Counted from the stretch's first letter, positions 25,401 through 39,125 are shown. The stretch is DNA of 64,000 nt from Aphidius gifuensis (GCF_014905175.1 NC_057788.1:5580001-5644000); one strand, 5' to 3'. Numbers and translations: made by a program. The notes: generated from the letters alone by a model not told the origin.

Positions 25401-25912
25401 TCCAATGATGTATGCTGGTCCAACTGAGGTACAATGGCATGCTAAAACTCGTATGACTGCTGGTGCAAATTTTTATATTGTTGGTAGAGATCCAGCTGGT
25501 ATTCCACATCCAATTAAAACATCAACACCTGATGGTAATCTTTATGATCCAATGCATGGTTCACAAGTACTTTCAATGGCACCTGGTCTTCATAATCTTG
25601 AAATTATACCATTTAGAGTTGCTGCTTATGATACTAAAAAAAAAATTATGGCATTTTTCGATCATAATAGAAAAGAAGATTTTGACTTTATATCTGGTAC
25701 TAAAATGCGAGGTTTGTTTAGCTATTTATTATTTTTTTTACTTTTTATTTCAAATTAATTTTAACATAACAAAAATATATAATGTATAATATTTAATTTC
25801 AGGACTTGCCAAGTCAGGAGAGACTCCACCGGAGGGATTTATGGCACCAAGTGCATGGAAAATACTTGCTGAATTTTACAAAAATTTAACAAATAATAAT
25901 AATTACATTTAA
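22445..25912 (+). CDS. Papss: Bifunctional PAPS synthetase (APS kinase + ATP sulfurylase), with internal lesion
   Basis: Alternative first exons 22445-22489 or 23442-23480 join exons 23941-24762, 24835-25711 and 25803-25912. The enzyme makes PAPS, the universal sulfate donor: ATP sulfurylase forms APS and APS kinase phosphorylates it. The N-terminal kinase half has Walker A GLSGAGKTS and the DGDNMRTGLNKNLGF segment. The sulfurylase half has QLRNPIHNGHALLM (HNGH nucleotide-binding motif), GRDPAG and FDFISGTKMR, ending PSAWKILAEFYKNL. Between FGT (ending 25044) and GLDNYRLTP (from 25099) only 54 bases remain where the family has about 34 residues. Three in-frame stops fall there, at 25063, 25084 and 25093. 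Both flanks are otherwise well preserved and in the same frame. As assembled the sulfurylase half is broken; a sequence error or a very recent lesion are both possible. Confidence 0.9.
23442..23480 (+). CDS. Papss: PAPS synthetase alternative first coding exon (1b)
   Basis: ATG plus 12 codons (MGIIVRDIPKQEE) followed directly by a donor (GAG/GTAAAT). It ends in the same phase and with the same GAG as exon 1a at 22445-22489 (MSNGLSNNIQASSNE). Each can therefore join the shared exon at 23941 (AAAAATATTGCA...). Inr-like TCAGT motifs just upstream (23321-23360) suggest its own promoter. Two isoforms differing only at the N-terminus are expected; vertebrate PAPSS isoforms also differ at their N-termini. 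Confidence 0.6.
25045..25098 (+). other. Disrupted segment inside the PAPS synthetase sulfurylase domain
   Basis: Fifty-four bases replace what should be about 100. Pieces of the expected code survive in shifted frames, for instance CTTGAAGTATTTGAA at 25082-25096 (L-E-V-F-E). This points to several small deletions rather than a divergent insertion. The net change keeps the reading frame but brings in three stops. No intron of workable length with GT and AG ends explains it. Confidence 0.8.
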
Positions 25913-26209
25913 ATTTTTATGATGAGACATGTAATACATGTCTTGGGGTTTTTTTTTTTTTTCAGTTTTTTGTTTTGTTTAATAATTAGAAATTATATAA
26001 AATTAACAATGAAAATAACAATAAAACTTTTAACATTATTTATTGCAAGAGATATCAATGTAACAGGATTTTTTTAGGTGAAAGTTGAAAATATACATTT
26101 AAGTGAAAGATGAAGAGCCAGATGTTAATCGTTTTTTTATTTATTATTTTTTTATTTTTTTATGTAAGATCTCTTTACTGAGGGAAAGTATTTGTTGAGA
26201 TTATTAGCA
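25913..26209. other. Convergent 3' spacer between PAPS synthetase and the NWD gene
   Basis: A spacer of 297 bases holds both 3' untranslated regions. AATAAAAC at about 26020 could serve the plus-strand gene as a polyadenylation signal. Transcripts of the two genes may overlap at their 3' ends. Confidence 0.5.
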
Positions 26210-29200
26210 TTAGCCTGGAAAATCTGTAACATAATATGAAAAATATATATTAACATAATAATTAAAATATATAATAATTTATTTGATAGGAATATTTGTT
26301 ACCTTCTTCATCAGAGTCAGATATTCTTGGAGCTTGTAATGAACTTTGTTTGCAAAGTGTTCTACGTGGTCTTGGTGGTGGTGATTGTTTATTCCACAAA
26401 GCTTCAAGTTGATCAAAGTGTTGTGATTGAGCAAGTGCTGCTTGTTGAGATTTTCCAAGACTTGTTTGTGAATCAGCCAAGCCGGCTTTACTTATTTCTT
26501 CCATTGATGCACTAACACTGAATCTTCTTTTTAGTCTATCATCAATAGCAGCAACCATTATTCCTGATGTAATATGTCCATATTTTTTTTGCCATGTATA
26601 TGTATCAAGTGATACTTCTTTTTTCAATAGTCGTCTTGCTGGTCTTTTTGGACCAGGTGGTCTCAAATCTCTTGGTGCAACATAAGATGGTAATTTAACA
26701 TATTGTGCTGGTGTATTATGTAAACATAAAATTGGCATATATTGTTGATCTAAAAGATGTAATGCAATTCTTGAACAATCAGTTGATAATTCAAGACTAA
26801 ATATTGGTACATGTAACATTATTGCATTAATTGATGTTCCTTTTTTAGTATCCCATACAAATATACTTTTATCTTCACTTCCAGATACAGCAAGTGTACC
26901 ATCACCACTTAATTTAACACATGTTACATATCCCAAATGTCCAGTCAATGTGTGTAAATCATCACCAGTATTTATATCCCATACAATTAAATTTGCATCA
27001 CGTGAACCTGATATAACAATACTTTTATCTAATACAGCTACAGCAACACATGTTACATGATCACTGTGACCAACAAGTACTTGTGAAAGTTTACCACCAG
27101 TTAATTGCCATACTTTAAGACTCATATCTCTTGAACCAGTTATTAAAGATTGTGAATCTGGTGTTACAACAAGACATGTTATTTCTTGTGAATGTGATAT
27201 TTTATATTTTTCTTCAGGTCCAGCACCAAGACTAACAATTTGTACTTGATTATCTCCAGCTCCACATACAGTATATCTTAAAAAATTAAAAATTAAAAAT
27301 TAAAAATTAAATTAATAATAAAATAATAATAATGATGATAATAATAGAATATAAATTTAAAAAATAAACCTCATATCAGATGTAACAGCAAAACATCTTC
27401 CTGGACCACATACAGATTGTATCATAGTTCCAGTATCAGCAGCCCAAACTCTAATATTACCACCTCTATCTGAACTGACAACTCTTCTGCCATCTAACAT
27501 TGCAATAACTGCCAATACTGGTGATTGATGACGAAATGTTGCAACAACAAAACCCAATGTTAAACCCCAAACTCTAACAGTTTTATCCTCTGATCCAGAA
27601 GCAGCAAATAAACCAGATGCTGAAAATGTAACACAAGTAACACTTGCAATATGTCCCTCAAGACTTAGCATTAATTCATGTGTATTTAATTGCCAAAGAT
27701 TAACAAGTGAATCAACACCACCAGTAACAGCCATTGCACCATCACGTGAAATATCAATACAAGTTATTGATGCAGTATGTTGTTGTATTGTTTGTTCTTT
27801 TTTATGATTTCTTGTTTTATTTAATTCTTCATCTCTAAAACTCCAATAAATAACACGATTACCACTTGCTGTTACAAGAAAATCATCTTTTTCAGTAACT
27901 TTAACTGATGTTACATCTGCTGTTAAATTTGCTGATAATGATCTTATTAATTTACCAGAATGCATATCAAATACAGATATTGAACCATCAATACCACCAG
28001 CAACAGCACGACGACAATCTTTTGCTAAACATATACTTTTAATTGGTCCTTGATGACCACGTAGTGTATGAATTTCAGTTCCAGTTGCAAGTGAACGTAA
28101 ATATAATTTTTCATCATCACATGCAGCAAGTAAAAATACTGAATCACCTGATATATCAAGTGTATTAACTGATGATGATAATACAATTGTATTTAATAAT
28201 TTAAAATTTTCCAATGACCATAAACAAACATTACCATCAACTGATCCTGATACAAGTACCTCACCAGCTGAATCAATTTTTAATGATGTTACTGGACCAC
28301 GATGATGATCAACTTTCATTAATACTTGTCCAGTTAATAAACTTGTTGCAATTATTCTTGAATCTTCACCACCACTAACAATAACTGAATTATTTAATGC
28401 TGGTGTTAAAGATAATACTGGTGCAATATGTTCACAAATACGTCTTTTCATACTAAATTCTTTCATATCCCATACAATAATTGTTGTATCATCAGAACCA
28501 GTTAAAAGATATTGACTTTGTTGTGTAACAGCAAGACATGATATTGGATTTGAATGTCCTTTAAATGTATGTACAAGTTGTCCTGACATAACATGCCAAA
28601 GTTGTGCATCACATTGTGCTGATAGCTCTGATGGTACAATAACAATATGTTGTCCAGATGGTGCTATTTCAATTAATTTAACACCTTGTGGACATGTTAA
28701 TGCTCTTATTTGTAGTGGTAATGGTGATTGTAACCATCCATTAAGTGGTACTAATAATGGTGCAGCATAACCATCACACCATGCCATTGCTGCTGTTATC
28801 ATTATACTAACTAAATCACCACCATCTTCAACAACTGGTCTTAACCATGATATTAATTGTCCACCTAATTGTAATGGATCACGTGTTAATGCATCACTTG
28901 AATTTCTTATAGCATAATAAACAAGCTCTAAATCACGTTCAAGTAAATATTGTCGTGAATGTTCAAGTACACATCGTAAATAACTAACAGATATCATTTG
29001 TACAGCTGCTAATAAAAAATCAAATGCACAAACAGCAAGTCTTTTTAATTTTTCAACATCACCAGCACGTAATAAATGTAACCATGCTTCTTCAACATGT
29101 CTTATTGTGTATGTTATATCTTGTGATTGTGGAATACTTTGAAATGGTGTACTTTTTATTGCTTCTAAATTTGGATCAATAAAATTATCATTTTCTTCTT

Positions 29201-32200
29201 CTTCTTCTTTTTCTCCTTCTTGTTTTTCTTTGTCTTTGTTTTGTTTTATTTCTTTTTCTTTTTCATTATCATCTTGTACCAATATGATTGACATTGATTT
29301 TTTTGGTGTTGATTTATTATCTTCTTCACTTTCACATTTTTCATTTTCACCATCAAAAAAAAATAATGTTGTTGCTATTTCTATATGACAAGCACGTGAT
29401 TGTGCAAGTGTTGTTAAATATCTTTTTCTTGCTAAATCTTTACATATCCATCTCCATGAAAATAATAATTTACCACTTAATACACGTATTTTTAAATAAT
29501 TAATTAAATTTCTTTTAATTAAACACCATGTTGAAAAATTAAATTGTCCATTTTTTAATAATAATGGTCCATCATCACATGTTGGCATTATTAATTCTAA
29601 TATTTCTGTTTCTGATAAACCATATTCAGTTACAGCAAGTATTGAACCAATTCTTGTTGCTGATTTTTTACCAATTAGTTTTTCCATATAATCAAATGCA
29701 TTTTCAAATTCTTCAATTGTATTTTCATCAATTTTTGTATTTTTTTTAATAGCAGTATCACCATATTCACCATACTCAGCATAAACACCTGGACTACATG
29801 CACTACTACGTCTTCTTGTATCACCAATGTCAATTAATATATCATGACTTTTAAATCTTTCTTTTTGTAATGGTGTTAATTTAAGTGTATCAAGTGTTAC
29901 ACTTGTTGTAACAATAAAATGTATACCAGGTGGTAATTGTAATGGTAACCATGATAATGCAACAATTATTTCACTTTCAAGTGTATGTAAACGATGAAGA
30001 TCATCAATTAATATTACAATATTTTGTCCGTTATTACTATTATCTTGTTCTTCAATACCACGTAATATTTGTGTAAACCAATTATTTAAATGTAATGGAT
30101 TAAATGATGCTTCACGTGGTAAATTACCATCATTATTACCACTCAAAAAACCAATATGTTGACAAAGAATACGTAATAATTCAACACTGTAAGCTGATCG
30201 CGGTGTTGATGTACATAATCTTACAATTTTTAATGTTGTTTTATCCAACCAATTATCAATGTTATTATATATTGTTGATAATATTGATGATTTACCAGAT
30301 AATCTACCACCACGTATAAATATTGGACCATGTTTATTTTTTGTTCCAACTGTTATTAATTTTTTAATACGTTGTACTATTTCATCTGTTTGTTCTAATG
30401 GTTTTATTTCACGAAGTAATGACAAATGTGTTAAACTTTCAGAATATATTTCTTGTACCATTTTTTTACGACTTTTTATTTCTGGATTTTTTTCAACAGA
30501 TGAATTAACAAGTTGTTGAATTCTTTCAACAACTTGATTACGTAAATCAGCTAAATATAATTCATATGATTCATTGATTTCTGAATTATTATTATTGTTT
30601 TTAAATTCAACATTGAAATTTATTATATTTGCATTTGGTAGTGATGATAATATTTTTTTCTTTAAACTTTGGCATTGGTCTTTGATACCAATTTGTTCAG
30701 CATTTTTCCATTCACGAATTATGGAAATTATTCCACATCCCTCAGGGTCAAGGTCTAAAAAAAGTATAAAAGCATATTGGAATAATAAAAATAATATTTT
30801 CGTTTGAGAGTTTTTTTATTATTATTTCTGGAGTAAAATAAATTGAGATATTTGATATCCAATTGAATATCAATTTCGAAAAATTATTACTTACTCAAAC
30901 CGTATTCAAATTGTCTTTCAGATGTACTTTTTAATACATTTAAAATATCATTGTCATTTTGATTATTTTTCACTGCATTTTCAGCAGCTGTTTTTAATAA
31001 TCCACGTATTTTTATTCCATTTGTTTTTTGCCAATCATCTTGTGCTGTCTCTTCACTGAAATTACAAATAAATTATAAAAATATCTATTCTTAAAAATAC
31101 TTCAAAAGCTTGCTTTTTTTAGCTTAAATTAGAGACACTATTTTTTTTTTTTGATTATTAATGTAATTGTGATTCTATACCTGGTCGCTTTCAAAATATA
31201 ACAATGGCCTTTGTGTTCATAAAATTCATTGAGCGACGAGCAGTGGGTGGCCAAAGAGATAAATGTACTTTCTGAAAATTTTGTTGGTATCCATCCAGCA
31301 TTGTACTCATTTCCTACCAAAAGCTAAAATAAAAAAATAAACACTGTAATATATATATATCATTTTGTTGGCAAAAAAAAAAAGATAAATAAAGATTCAA
31401 CATGTGTCATTGAAATTAAATAAAATTCAAGAGATAATAAATTACCAACACTGAGCAATGAATATCAAAGTAGAAGTAGTTATAATAAACCAATTAAAAT
31501 AAATAATGAATGCTACAATCATATTGTGAATAATATATATTTACAATGAGAAAACATCCTCTTGAGTGTCCATATGAAGCATTTATTTCTTCAATAAATA
31601 ATTCAGCAAGTCTGGGATCATCATCAGGATTTTTAATTGTTCCATATTGCATATCCACCAAAAGCACCTAAAATATTTAATATAGTTAAATAATAATTAT
31701 TACTAATTAAATAACTTAATTAATTTCAAACATTTTGTGTTATCATGTGGCATTAATAAGCTATCTGAAAAGCCACTTATGCTTTTGTCATAATAAATTA
31801 TAATGTTTATTCCTTGCAATTAAATACTGTGTTTATTTTTATTTTTTGTCGAAACTTTTTCATAATATTATTCCATGTAACTACAATTTAATATGAAATA
31901 TTTAATTAAAATTATTTTTTTTTGTTATTTTAAAAATAATATTAAACCTCAATTCCCATGTCATCATAAATTGACTGGAGTTCTGGACCAACTGACTCAA
32001 GAAGCTGTTTACGCTCCTCAAAAAATTCTGAAATAATATATTTTTTTAAAACATTAAAATGACAAATTTATAAAATAAAAAAAATTGTAAATTTATGCTT
32101 AATTAACTTGACATTGTTTAAAAATAAAAAAAAATATTTATTCAAGTATGAAAACACCTGACTCACCATCACGTTCGCTTGCAATAAAAATTTTAATGAG

Positions 32201-32275
32201 TCTTGGTGCTGGCAAATGAGCTGGGGGTGGTCGACCCTTAACAACACTAGCAATCAGTTCAACTTCGAGATTCAT
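26210..32275 (-). CDS. NACHT and WD-repeat domain protein (NWD1/NWD2-like)
   Basis: Eight exons: 32167-32275, 31948-32027, 31545-31667, 31181-31323, 30895-31055, 27370-30754, 26303-27276 and 26210-26223. They total 4,989 nt and 1,662 residues, in the size range of NWD proteins. The N-terminal region (LIKIFIASERD, then VLLVDMQYG, CFLILLVGNEYN) is the conserved domain ahead of NACHT in this family. The nucleotide-binding part has Walker A GGRLSGKSS near residues 353-361 and Walker B IVILIDDLHRL near 448-458. From about residue 925 to 1560 there are many WD40 blades with GH...V and WD or VW endings, such as VSGSRDANLIVWD, forming probably two propellers. A Glu/Lys-rich low-complexity loop follows the nucleotide-binding part. 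Members are STAND-type NTPases, thought to be signalling scaffolds; the insect function is not established. The last exon adds only DFPG. Confidence 0.88.
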
Positions 32276-33369
32276 TTTATTATAATTTAGTAAATTTTTT
32301 TACTTCAATGTTTAATGATAACAAAAAAGAAAGAATAATATTACAATAAAATAGATAAATAATAATTTTTTTTATATTCCCAATTTAGCATAAAAATATT
32401 TCTCGTAAATTTTATTTATGTATTTTGTTTTTTTTTTTTAACTGCTTTTCTTTTTAAATATTTATTTTTTTTAATAATGCTGCAAAATGCTATCAGTATT
32501 TTTTTACATATTTATTTTATACTTTGTATTTTTTTTTTTTTCGCTTTTATTTTTCTTTTATTTTCAACGGAAGATATAAAGATTGAATGTAGAATGGTTC
32601 AGAAGTTTTTACGGTTGTCTGACCAAGAAGAGACTTATACTTCAGACAAAGACTATGCAATTTATAATTGTCGTTATTTCTATTATTATTATTTTTTTTA
32701 TAAGAAGAAAAAGTACATAAAAATGTCGCATATGTTATTTTTTTTTTTGTTCACACAAGTTAACATCCAAGTAACAATATCAACACGAATTTTTATATAT
32801 TTTTTTAACGATTATTCAGAGGTTTCCTGGTTCAACATTGATTGATGGATACCAGCTTCACACATAAAATTTTCTTCAAGATATGTTAACCTTTTACATT
32901 TATAGATTCTTATTGTACTCCAAAAAACTTTTATCTATTTATAATCAACAATTTTTGAAAGTTACTATTTTTTTTTTTTGCATTTAAATTATTTCCAATT
33001 GAAATTTTATTGTACAGAATACCTGAATTATATTACTCTTATTATTCTAATTAGGTAACTTGGTAACTGGGATTGTCTTCACATAAAGTGTATAGTAACA
33101 ATAAATATTAATTATATTTTATCTATAATTTTAATTAATTAATTATTATTTCGTTTTATTTTTTAATCTCATATGTTTCATTCTTATCTATTCGTTTTAA
33201 TTAATTCTATCTGTAATTCTAAATACGAATAATAACATTGCTATATTAATTAAACATTTAACATTTGAAACATTTGTTTTTTCTTTATAAATAAATTTCG
33301 TTGCTTAAAAATTCTTTAATATTATTGTTGTATTTTTAATAATATTCCTTTTTTTTTTATGTTTTATTC
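32276..33369. other. NWD gene 5' flank, no other gene seen
   Basis: AT-rich sequence upstream of the minus-strand NWD start. The block around 32570-32640 and 32815-32870 is less AT-rich but shows no domain-like frame. It probably contains the NWD promoter and 5' UTR, and on its right edge the 3' UTR of the candidate terminal exon at 33370-33433. Confidence 0.4.
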
Positions 33370-33433
33370 AGTTGATGTAGATGTTGATTGTGATTGTTGT
33401 AAATTGAAATCATTTCTCGGGTTTTTTTTTTGC
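33370..33433 (-). CDS. Candidate terminal coding exon of an unidentified gene
   Basis: On the minus strand a strong pyrimidine-rich acceptor (ATTTTTTCAG) is followed by a frame reading QKKNPRNDFNLQQSQSTSTS then TE and stop at about 33370-33372. The codon choice (CAA, TCA, ACA) matches real exons in this window. No partner exon was found within reach, so the protein is not identified. A second phase (KKKTREMISIYNNHNQHL...) is also open, so the frame is not certain. Confidence 0.35.
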
Positions 33434-36400
33434 CTGAAAAAATAAAAATGCAAGAGGTATTTTTTTTTAAAACTTTTAACAAGTATAACAATGTGGTAAT
33501 GCATGTTAGTCGTATATATATTTATACAGTTACAAGGTCTAATAAAAAATAAGGTGAATGAGATTGCTGGTGGTTGTAGTTTAACTGATAAGAGTCACCC
33601 TTGAAATCTTTACTTTTTTCATTTTCTATCCCGCTCTTTTCTCAAGCTCCCCATCAATTCTACTTTACCATTTTTATATCTATCTCAAACCACGCTTTTT
33701 ATGTATATATGATATATATATTTTTACTGATATTGAGCACACGAGCAAAACGAGGATAACCGATCTCTTCTCTGTACTATTAAATGGGTACTCAAAGATT
33801 CCTCATACTGGATAAATTAAATTCAAATTGCAATAGAAATTTTCTGATATGCATCGTGAATGCGATAAAGTTTTAATATAATTATACTAATATAAATGCA
33901 TTTATTTTTATTTTATTAGTAATTTAAATTGATTCCAATTGAAAAATATTTTATATAATATTTTGAAATTATTATTCGTTGTCATGTATGTATTATTAAT
34001 TGATTTTATAAAATTACCTTGGAATAAAATATTTTATTACCATCAAAAAATAATATATATTCAAATTTATGGAATAAATTATCTCTTATGAATAAAGTTG
34101 TAATTATTTTTAACGACATATACATATGCTTTTTTTTTTTAAATGTAAAATAACAATTGTAGATTCTCGTTAAAATATAAAATTGAATATAAAATTGTAA
34201 AAGCAACTGATGCGCAATTTTATAACGAAAAAAAAAAAAAAAAACCCTTGACCTAGGATAACATGCTATTGTTGTTGGAAAACCATGTCATCTCGTCTTT
34301 CACATTGTTGAACAGACAAAATTTCAATGCCTTACATCATACAACACATTGTTTTAATAAAGTTAAAAAACTATCATGATAATAATTTAAAAATGAAAAA
34401 TATTTCAAGAGTTATTTTAATATAAAATAATAACTTTAATTTCTCATCAAGAATAAATTTATTTTCTTAATCTCACGGATTATAGTGAGACATTAAATCA
34501 AATCCTCCTACCAAAAATGTTTAAGTCACAAGATGGAAATTGTAACGATCACAATGACGACCCTCAACTTGCCACCCTTCTTATTTTCTTATTTTATCTT
34601 AACAATCTAGCACAGTTCATGAAATTATTCAGCCTTTTAATCAATTATTTTATTACCATTATAAAAGACAATGACATACATTACTCAACCGTTTTTTTTT
34701 TATGTATTATTTGAGAAATTGTGTCAATCAAGAGTCACTTTAAATTTATTTTGTGATTACCAACTACTTTATTAATAATTTAATTAAATTATTATTTTAA
34801 TTTTATCAAGTTAAATAATAACAATCAATTTTTTCCAAGAAAAGCTATTAAATATAATTAAAAGCAAAATTAATAAATAATTTAGTTTATTATTTTTATC
34901 ATGCAATAATTTTTTGTTAATTATATATGAAAAATAGAAAAAAAAAATATGCTAGTCTGACAGTGCTTGACTTGTACTACTGAAATACGTGGTGTGTTTA
35001 TTTTTAATTTTTTTTATCATTAAATTTTTAGTCTTACACTGTCATTGATTTATACTTTATGGCTTTATAATAATTTTCAATTTATTTCTATAATTTATAA
35101 AAATTATCATAGTCAATTTTTTCCTGTAAATTAAAAAATAATAAAAAATTTCCATACTATTATTTGCAATATTTATTAGAAAAAAAAAAAATTAAATTGA
35201 AAGTTTGTTCATTCAAAAAATGTATAGATGAAAAATTGATTCGATACTATCAGCATGACAATTTTATGAAAAAAAAAAAATGAATAGAATGGAATTTGAA
35301 GAATGGTCACAATTTACTTTGACATTTTTTTAAAAAAAGAAAATTCTCATCGGTTATATCATCAACGTCCCTGGAACTTGGGATTTTTCTTTATCTTCAA
35401 TAACAAAAAATAAGCGAAGCAGAAGTAAAGAAAAAAAAAAAAAAACTAAAAATAAAAAAAAAATGCTGAGAAAATGAGGGAAGAGGGTGTCGCAAAATGA
35501 GTTCTCATACCCAGCTATTATCGACGTTTTCACGAGTAAGAACAGTTATGGATATGATAAACCATTTTTCAAAATTCAATCTCGATTCGTATCTCATAAA
35601 TTTATGTTTCATTAATCAGACAAAATCATACTTAATATAATTACTTTGTTTTAAATAAAAAAAATTTTTTCACTGTAATATATTTTATTCATAAACTATT
35701 GATTTTTGAGTTTATTTTTGTGTTTGATGTATATGCGTACATGATAACATGTACACATGAATATCACAAATATTATATGTAAATAGGTTATAAAGATAAA
35801 AAAAAAAAAAATGTATTAGAAGCCGACTCTGATGAAAAATATATATATATTTTTTTTAATCAAGCGCAAGTGGCTTTCAACAGCATATTTAATTTACGTA
35901 ATGCACATCATTTTGACGTCACTTAACTTGTTAAAAAAATGAATTTTTTTTTTTTTAAATACAAAAGTGAAAAAGCTTCTTTTTATTTTTAGCTTTCTAT
36001 AGAATTTCATTAACACCCTGAAGATTTAAAACTTAATTGACACGAGTAAATTTAAAAAAAAATAAAAATACTAAAATAAAAAATAGTTAATAATCATTTT
36101 TCTTTTTTGACTGTATATTTTTAATTTTCCATGTACTGAGAAATTTAGAAAAATAAAAAAATATATTTATCAAGCTTAAATACATCGTTTAATAATTTAA
36201 TTTAAAAATTTTTATAATTAAAAAAAATTTGTGGTACTTGTATAATAATTAAATTAAAAAGTTTAAATTATTGATTAAAATTAAATGCTCGAAATATATA
36301 ATGTCTGATTAATTTCCTCCATCAGAAACATACATTCATAAATGTTATATATCACCAACATACTCGTTGACGATCATACTTGAATGTCATACATCAAATT

Positions 36401-38602
36401 TTATTCCACATATATGCACTGATGTCAAACCGATATAGAATGCTATCTTGAAATGTGTCAAATTTATTTATTAATTTTTTTCCACATTTTATTTTCTATT
36501 ATAGAGCTTTTTTTTTTTTTATTTTATTTTTGTAATAATAATAGAATTGTACCAATATAAAAATATGGGTCAACATATGAAATATTTGTTGTATTAAATT
36601 TTATATTTATTTTTTTTCAAAAAATATATTACAAATATTTTTCATATTCAATAGGTGCAATTGTATTTTTTATTTTTTTTTACTATGGGTTTTATATTAT
36701 GTGTGTTTAAGTATTGTGAGAATTTTAAATTTATTGGAAAATATTGCAATAGTTTTTTTCATTGATGGAAAAACTTTATGCCTTTATAAAACTAAAAAAC
36801 CAAAAAAAAAAAAAAAAAGTTAGAATTGATTGCTGAAATAAATAATAATAACAATAAATCAATGGTATTATTATTATTATTTGTTAAAGTAGAACAAAAA
36901 AATAAACAAAAATAAAATGCCAAAGAAAAATGCAGCTTTATAAAGCTTAACGTATTTTTTTTTGAAGTTATTCTTTATTTATTTTTAATTATAGAATAGT
37001 AGTATTAAATTTAACCATGAATATTTTGTAATTTATAATATAGGAGAGGGTCAAAAATAAAAAATAGTGAGATACAAATAAAATAAAATATGTGCAACTG
37101 GCTTAACATAACCATTGCCAAACTGACTATACGTGTCGAGGAAATAAAGTTAAGAAATCCCTAAGGAAAACGAGGGATTACAGTCGTTCTACAACTTCTG
37201 GAGGCTTTTATTTTTTTTTTATCTTTTATTTTGCCTTTTTTTTTTTTTAGTTTTTAACAACACTTGGTATATACATATTCTACCAAAAGTCAATTTAGAG
37301 GGTCGAAAAAGATAGACCAAAGTTTGACATTGCTTGGGGCATCACTTTAACGATGTTAAAGATAAGTGGATACGAATTTAACAAACCACTTTTCAAGTTT
37401 ATAAAAAGAAAAAAAAAAAAAAACACAAGTCGGTTTTAAAATTCTTGACTTGTAAAAAAAAATTGAATATAAAATATTTAATATCACCTAAATTGCAACA
37501 ATTTTTTTTCATTTATTTTCCTTATTTTATTTTTTTTTTAATTCTATTTTTAATTCATGAATGTTGAATTGGTTCTATGCTTCAGGTGTATATTCAGAAT
37601 ATTTTATGAATTTAAATTTTGAGGTGAAAATACTATTGAAATAATCTCAAAATAATTCATATTAAAAATTTAAATAAAAAAAAATTTTATGTATATTTTT
37701 AAACTCGATTGGTTTAATAATAAATATTATTTTTTTTCTTTTTTAAAAAAAAATTTTATGAGCTTTGGTTTATGACTGGACCGTGTGTTTATATGTCCTA
37801 GAAAATATGGTCATGCTTTATACATATGTTTGGTTTTTTTATATTCAGCTGTAAAAATTGTCATAAAAAGTAGCGAATACCACGTGAGCCAATCCTCATG
37901 TCTTTATCCCATATGACATTATATATCACTGAATTTCATCAATTCATATATCCCTCTTAAAATATTATCATCATTATTTCATCTCGTTTTCAGGTAGTTT
38001 TTATTTTATTATTATTATTTTTTCACATTTAATCTCGGTTAATGAGTTCCATCAAAATATATATAAAGTTAATCTCAACTTTCGCGTAATGAAAGTTTTA
38101 AAATAAATTTTTTTAGATGAAAAAAAATTATATAAATAAATATGAATCAGTGGAAATGTCAGTATCTAGTCAGCCGGATAAAAAGAAAAAAATTTTATAC
38201 TTTAGTTAATTTAATTTATAACAAGTTGTAAATAAATAAAATATAAAAAACAAATTTTACTCAAGAAAAAATTGAAAAATCAAAGTGAAATATATGTATT
38301 GGAAAATATAAAGAAGAAAATTGTGATGCTTTTTTTATATCAACTCTAATGTCTATTCAATTGGATAATATAAGAAAAAATTTATCACAAAGATCAATGA
38401 CAATTTGTATTTTTTCTTTGATCATTTTAGAATTTAAAATTCAAGAAAATTTTTGCTCTATTAACTTTAGATCTTGTTATATACGTATATATTATTAAAA
38501 TAGGTTTATTTCATTTCACTGACCTCAATTGTTCGTTTTAAAATTATAACGCTGAAGCTATATAGCGTCTAAGTTAGCGTTGTTGGCTAAATAATTTTTT
38601 TA
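33434..38602. other. Gene-poor AT-rich interval, left part
   Basis: Long A and T homopolymers, AT dinucleotide patches and no exon I can support. Blocks with more balanced composition at 34240-34330, 34500-34575, 35480-35590 and 37100-37200 were read in all frames and gave only short open runs without domain signature. It could be intron of a long minus-strand gene or intergenic. Confidence 0.4.
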
Positions 38603-39125
38603 ACTATGATAGAGTTGAGCTATCCTCGTAATTTTTTTTTAAATAAATTGTCTAGGATCTAAGCTAGTTTAGAAAAAAAAATGAGAATTTTTGAAATGGT
38701 CAAATGGGGGTAGGGGTGGATTTTAAGGGTTTTTAATTTTTCTGACTATGATAGAGTTGAGCTATCCTCGTAATTTTTTTTTTAATAAATTGTCTAGATT
38801 GTAAGCTAGTTTAGAAAAAAAAATAGAAATTTTTGAAATGGTCAAAGAGGGGTAGGGAGTGGATTTTAATTGTTTTTAATTTTTTTACCCCTCTTTGACC
38901 ACTTCAAAAATTTTCATTTTTTTTCTTAAACTAGCTGAGATCTTAGACAATTAATTAAAAAAAAAATTACGAGGATAGCTCAACCCCGTCATAGTCAAAA
39001 AAATTAAAAACAATTAAAATCAACCCCCTACCCCTCTTTGACCATTTCAAAAATTCCCATTTTTTTTCTTCAACTAGCTTAGATCCTAAACAATTTAATA
39101 AAAAAAAAATTACGAGGATAGCTTT
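38603..39125. repeat. Foldback element: four ~140 bp units, two in each orientation
   Basis: Unit 1 (from 38603) and unit 2 (from 38744) are direct repeats with a 141-base period, starting ACTATGATAGAGTTGAGCTA. From about 38886 the same sequence comes back as reverse complement, in two more copies (GAGGATAGCTCAACCCCGTC near 38971-38990, and again near 39112). The last copy is cut off. Copies differ by scattered substitutions, mostly G/A and C/T. The whole could fold into a hairpin of about 240 bp arms centred near 38885. No coding capacity is present. It resembles a non-autonomous foldback or MITE-like element, but I do not recognise a family and see no clear target-site duplication. Confidence 0.8.

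Noticed and set aside
35482..35585. Minus-strand frame (MRYESRLNFEKWF...) ending at a GTATGAG donor
   Set aside because: It lacks a pyrimidine-rich acceptor and a recognisable partner exon or homology. The evidence is too weak to call an exon.
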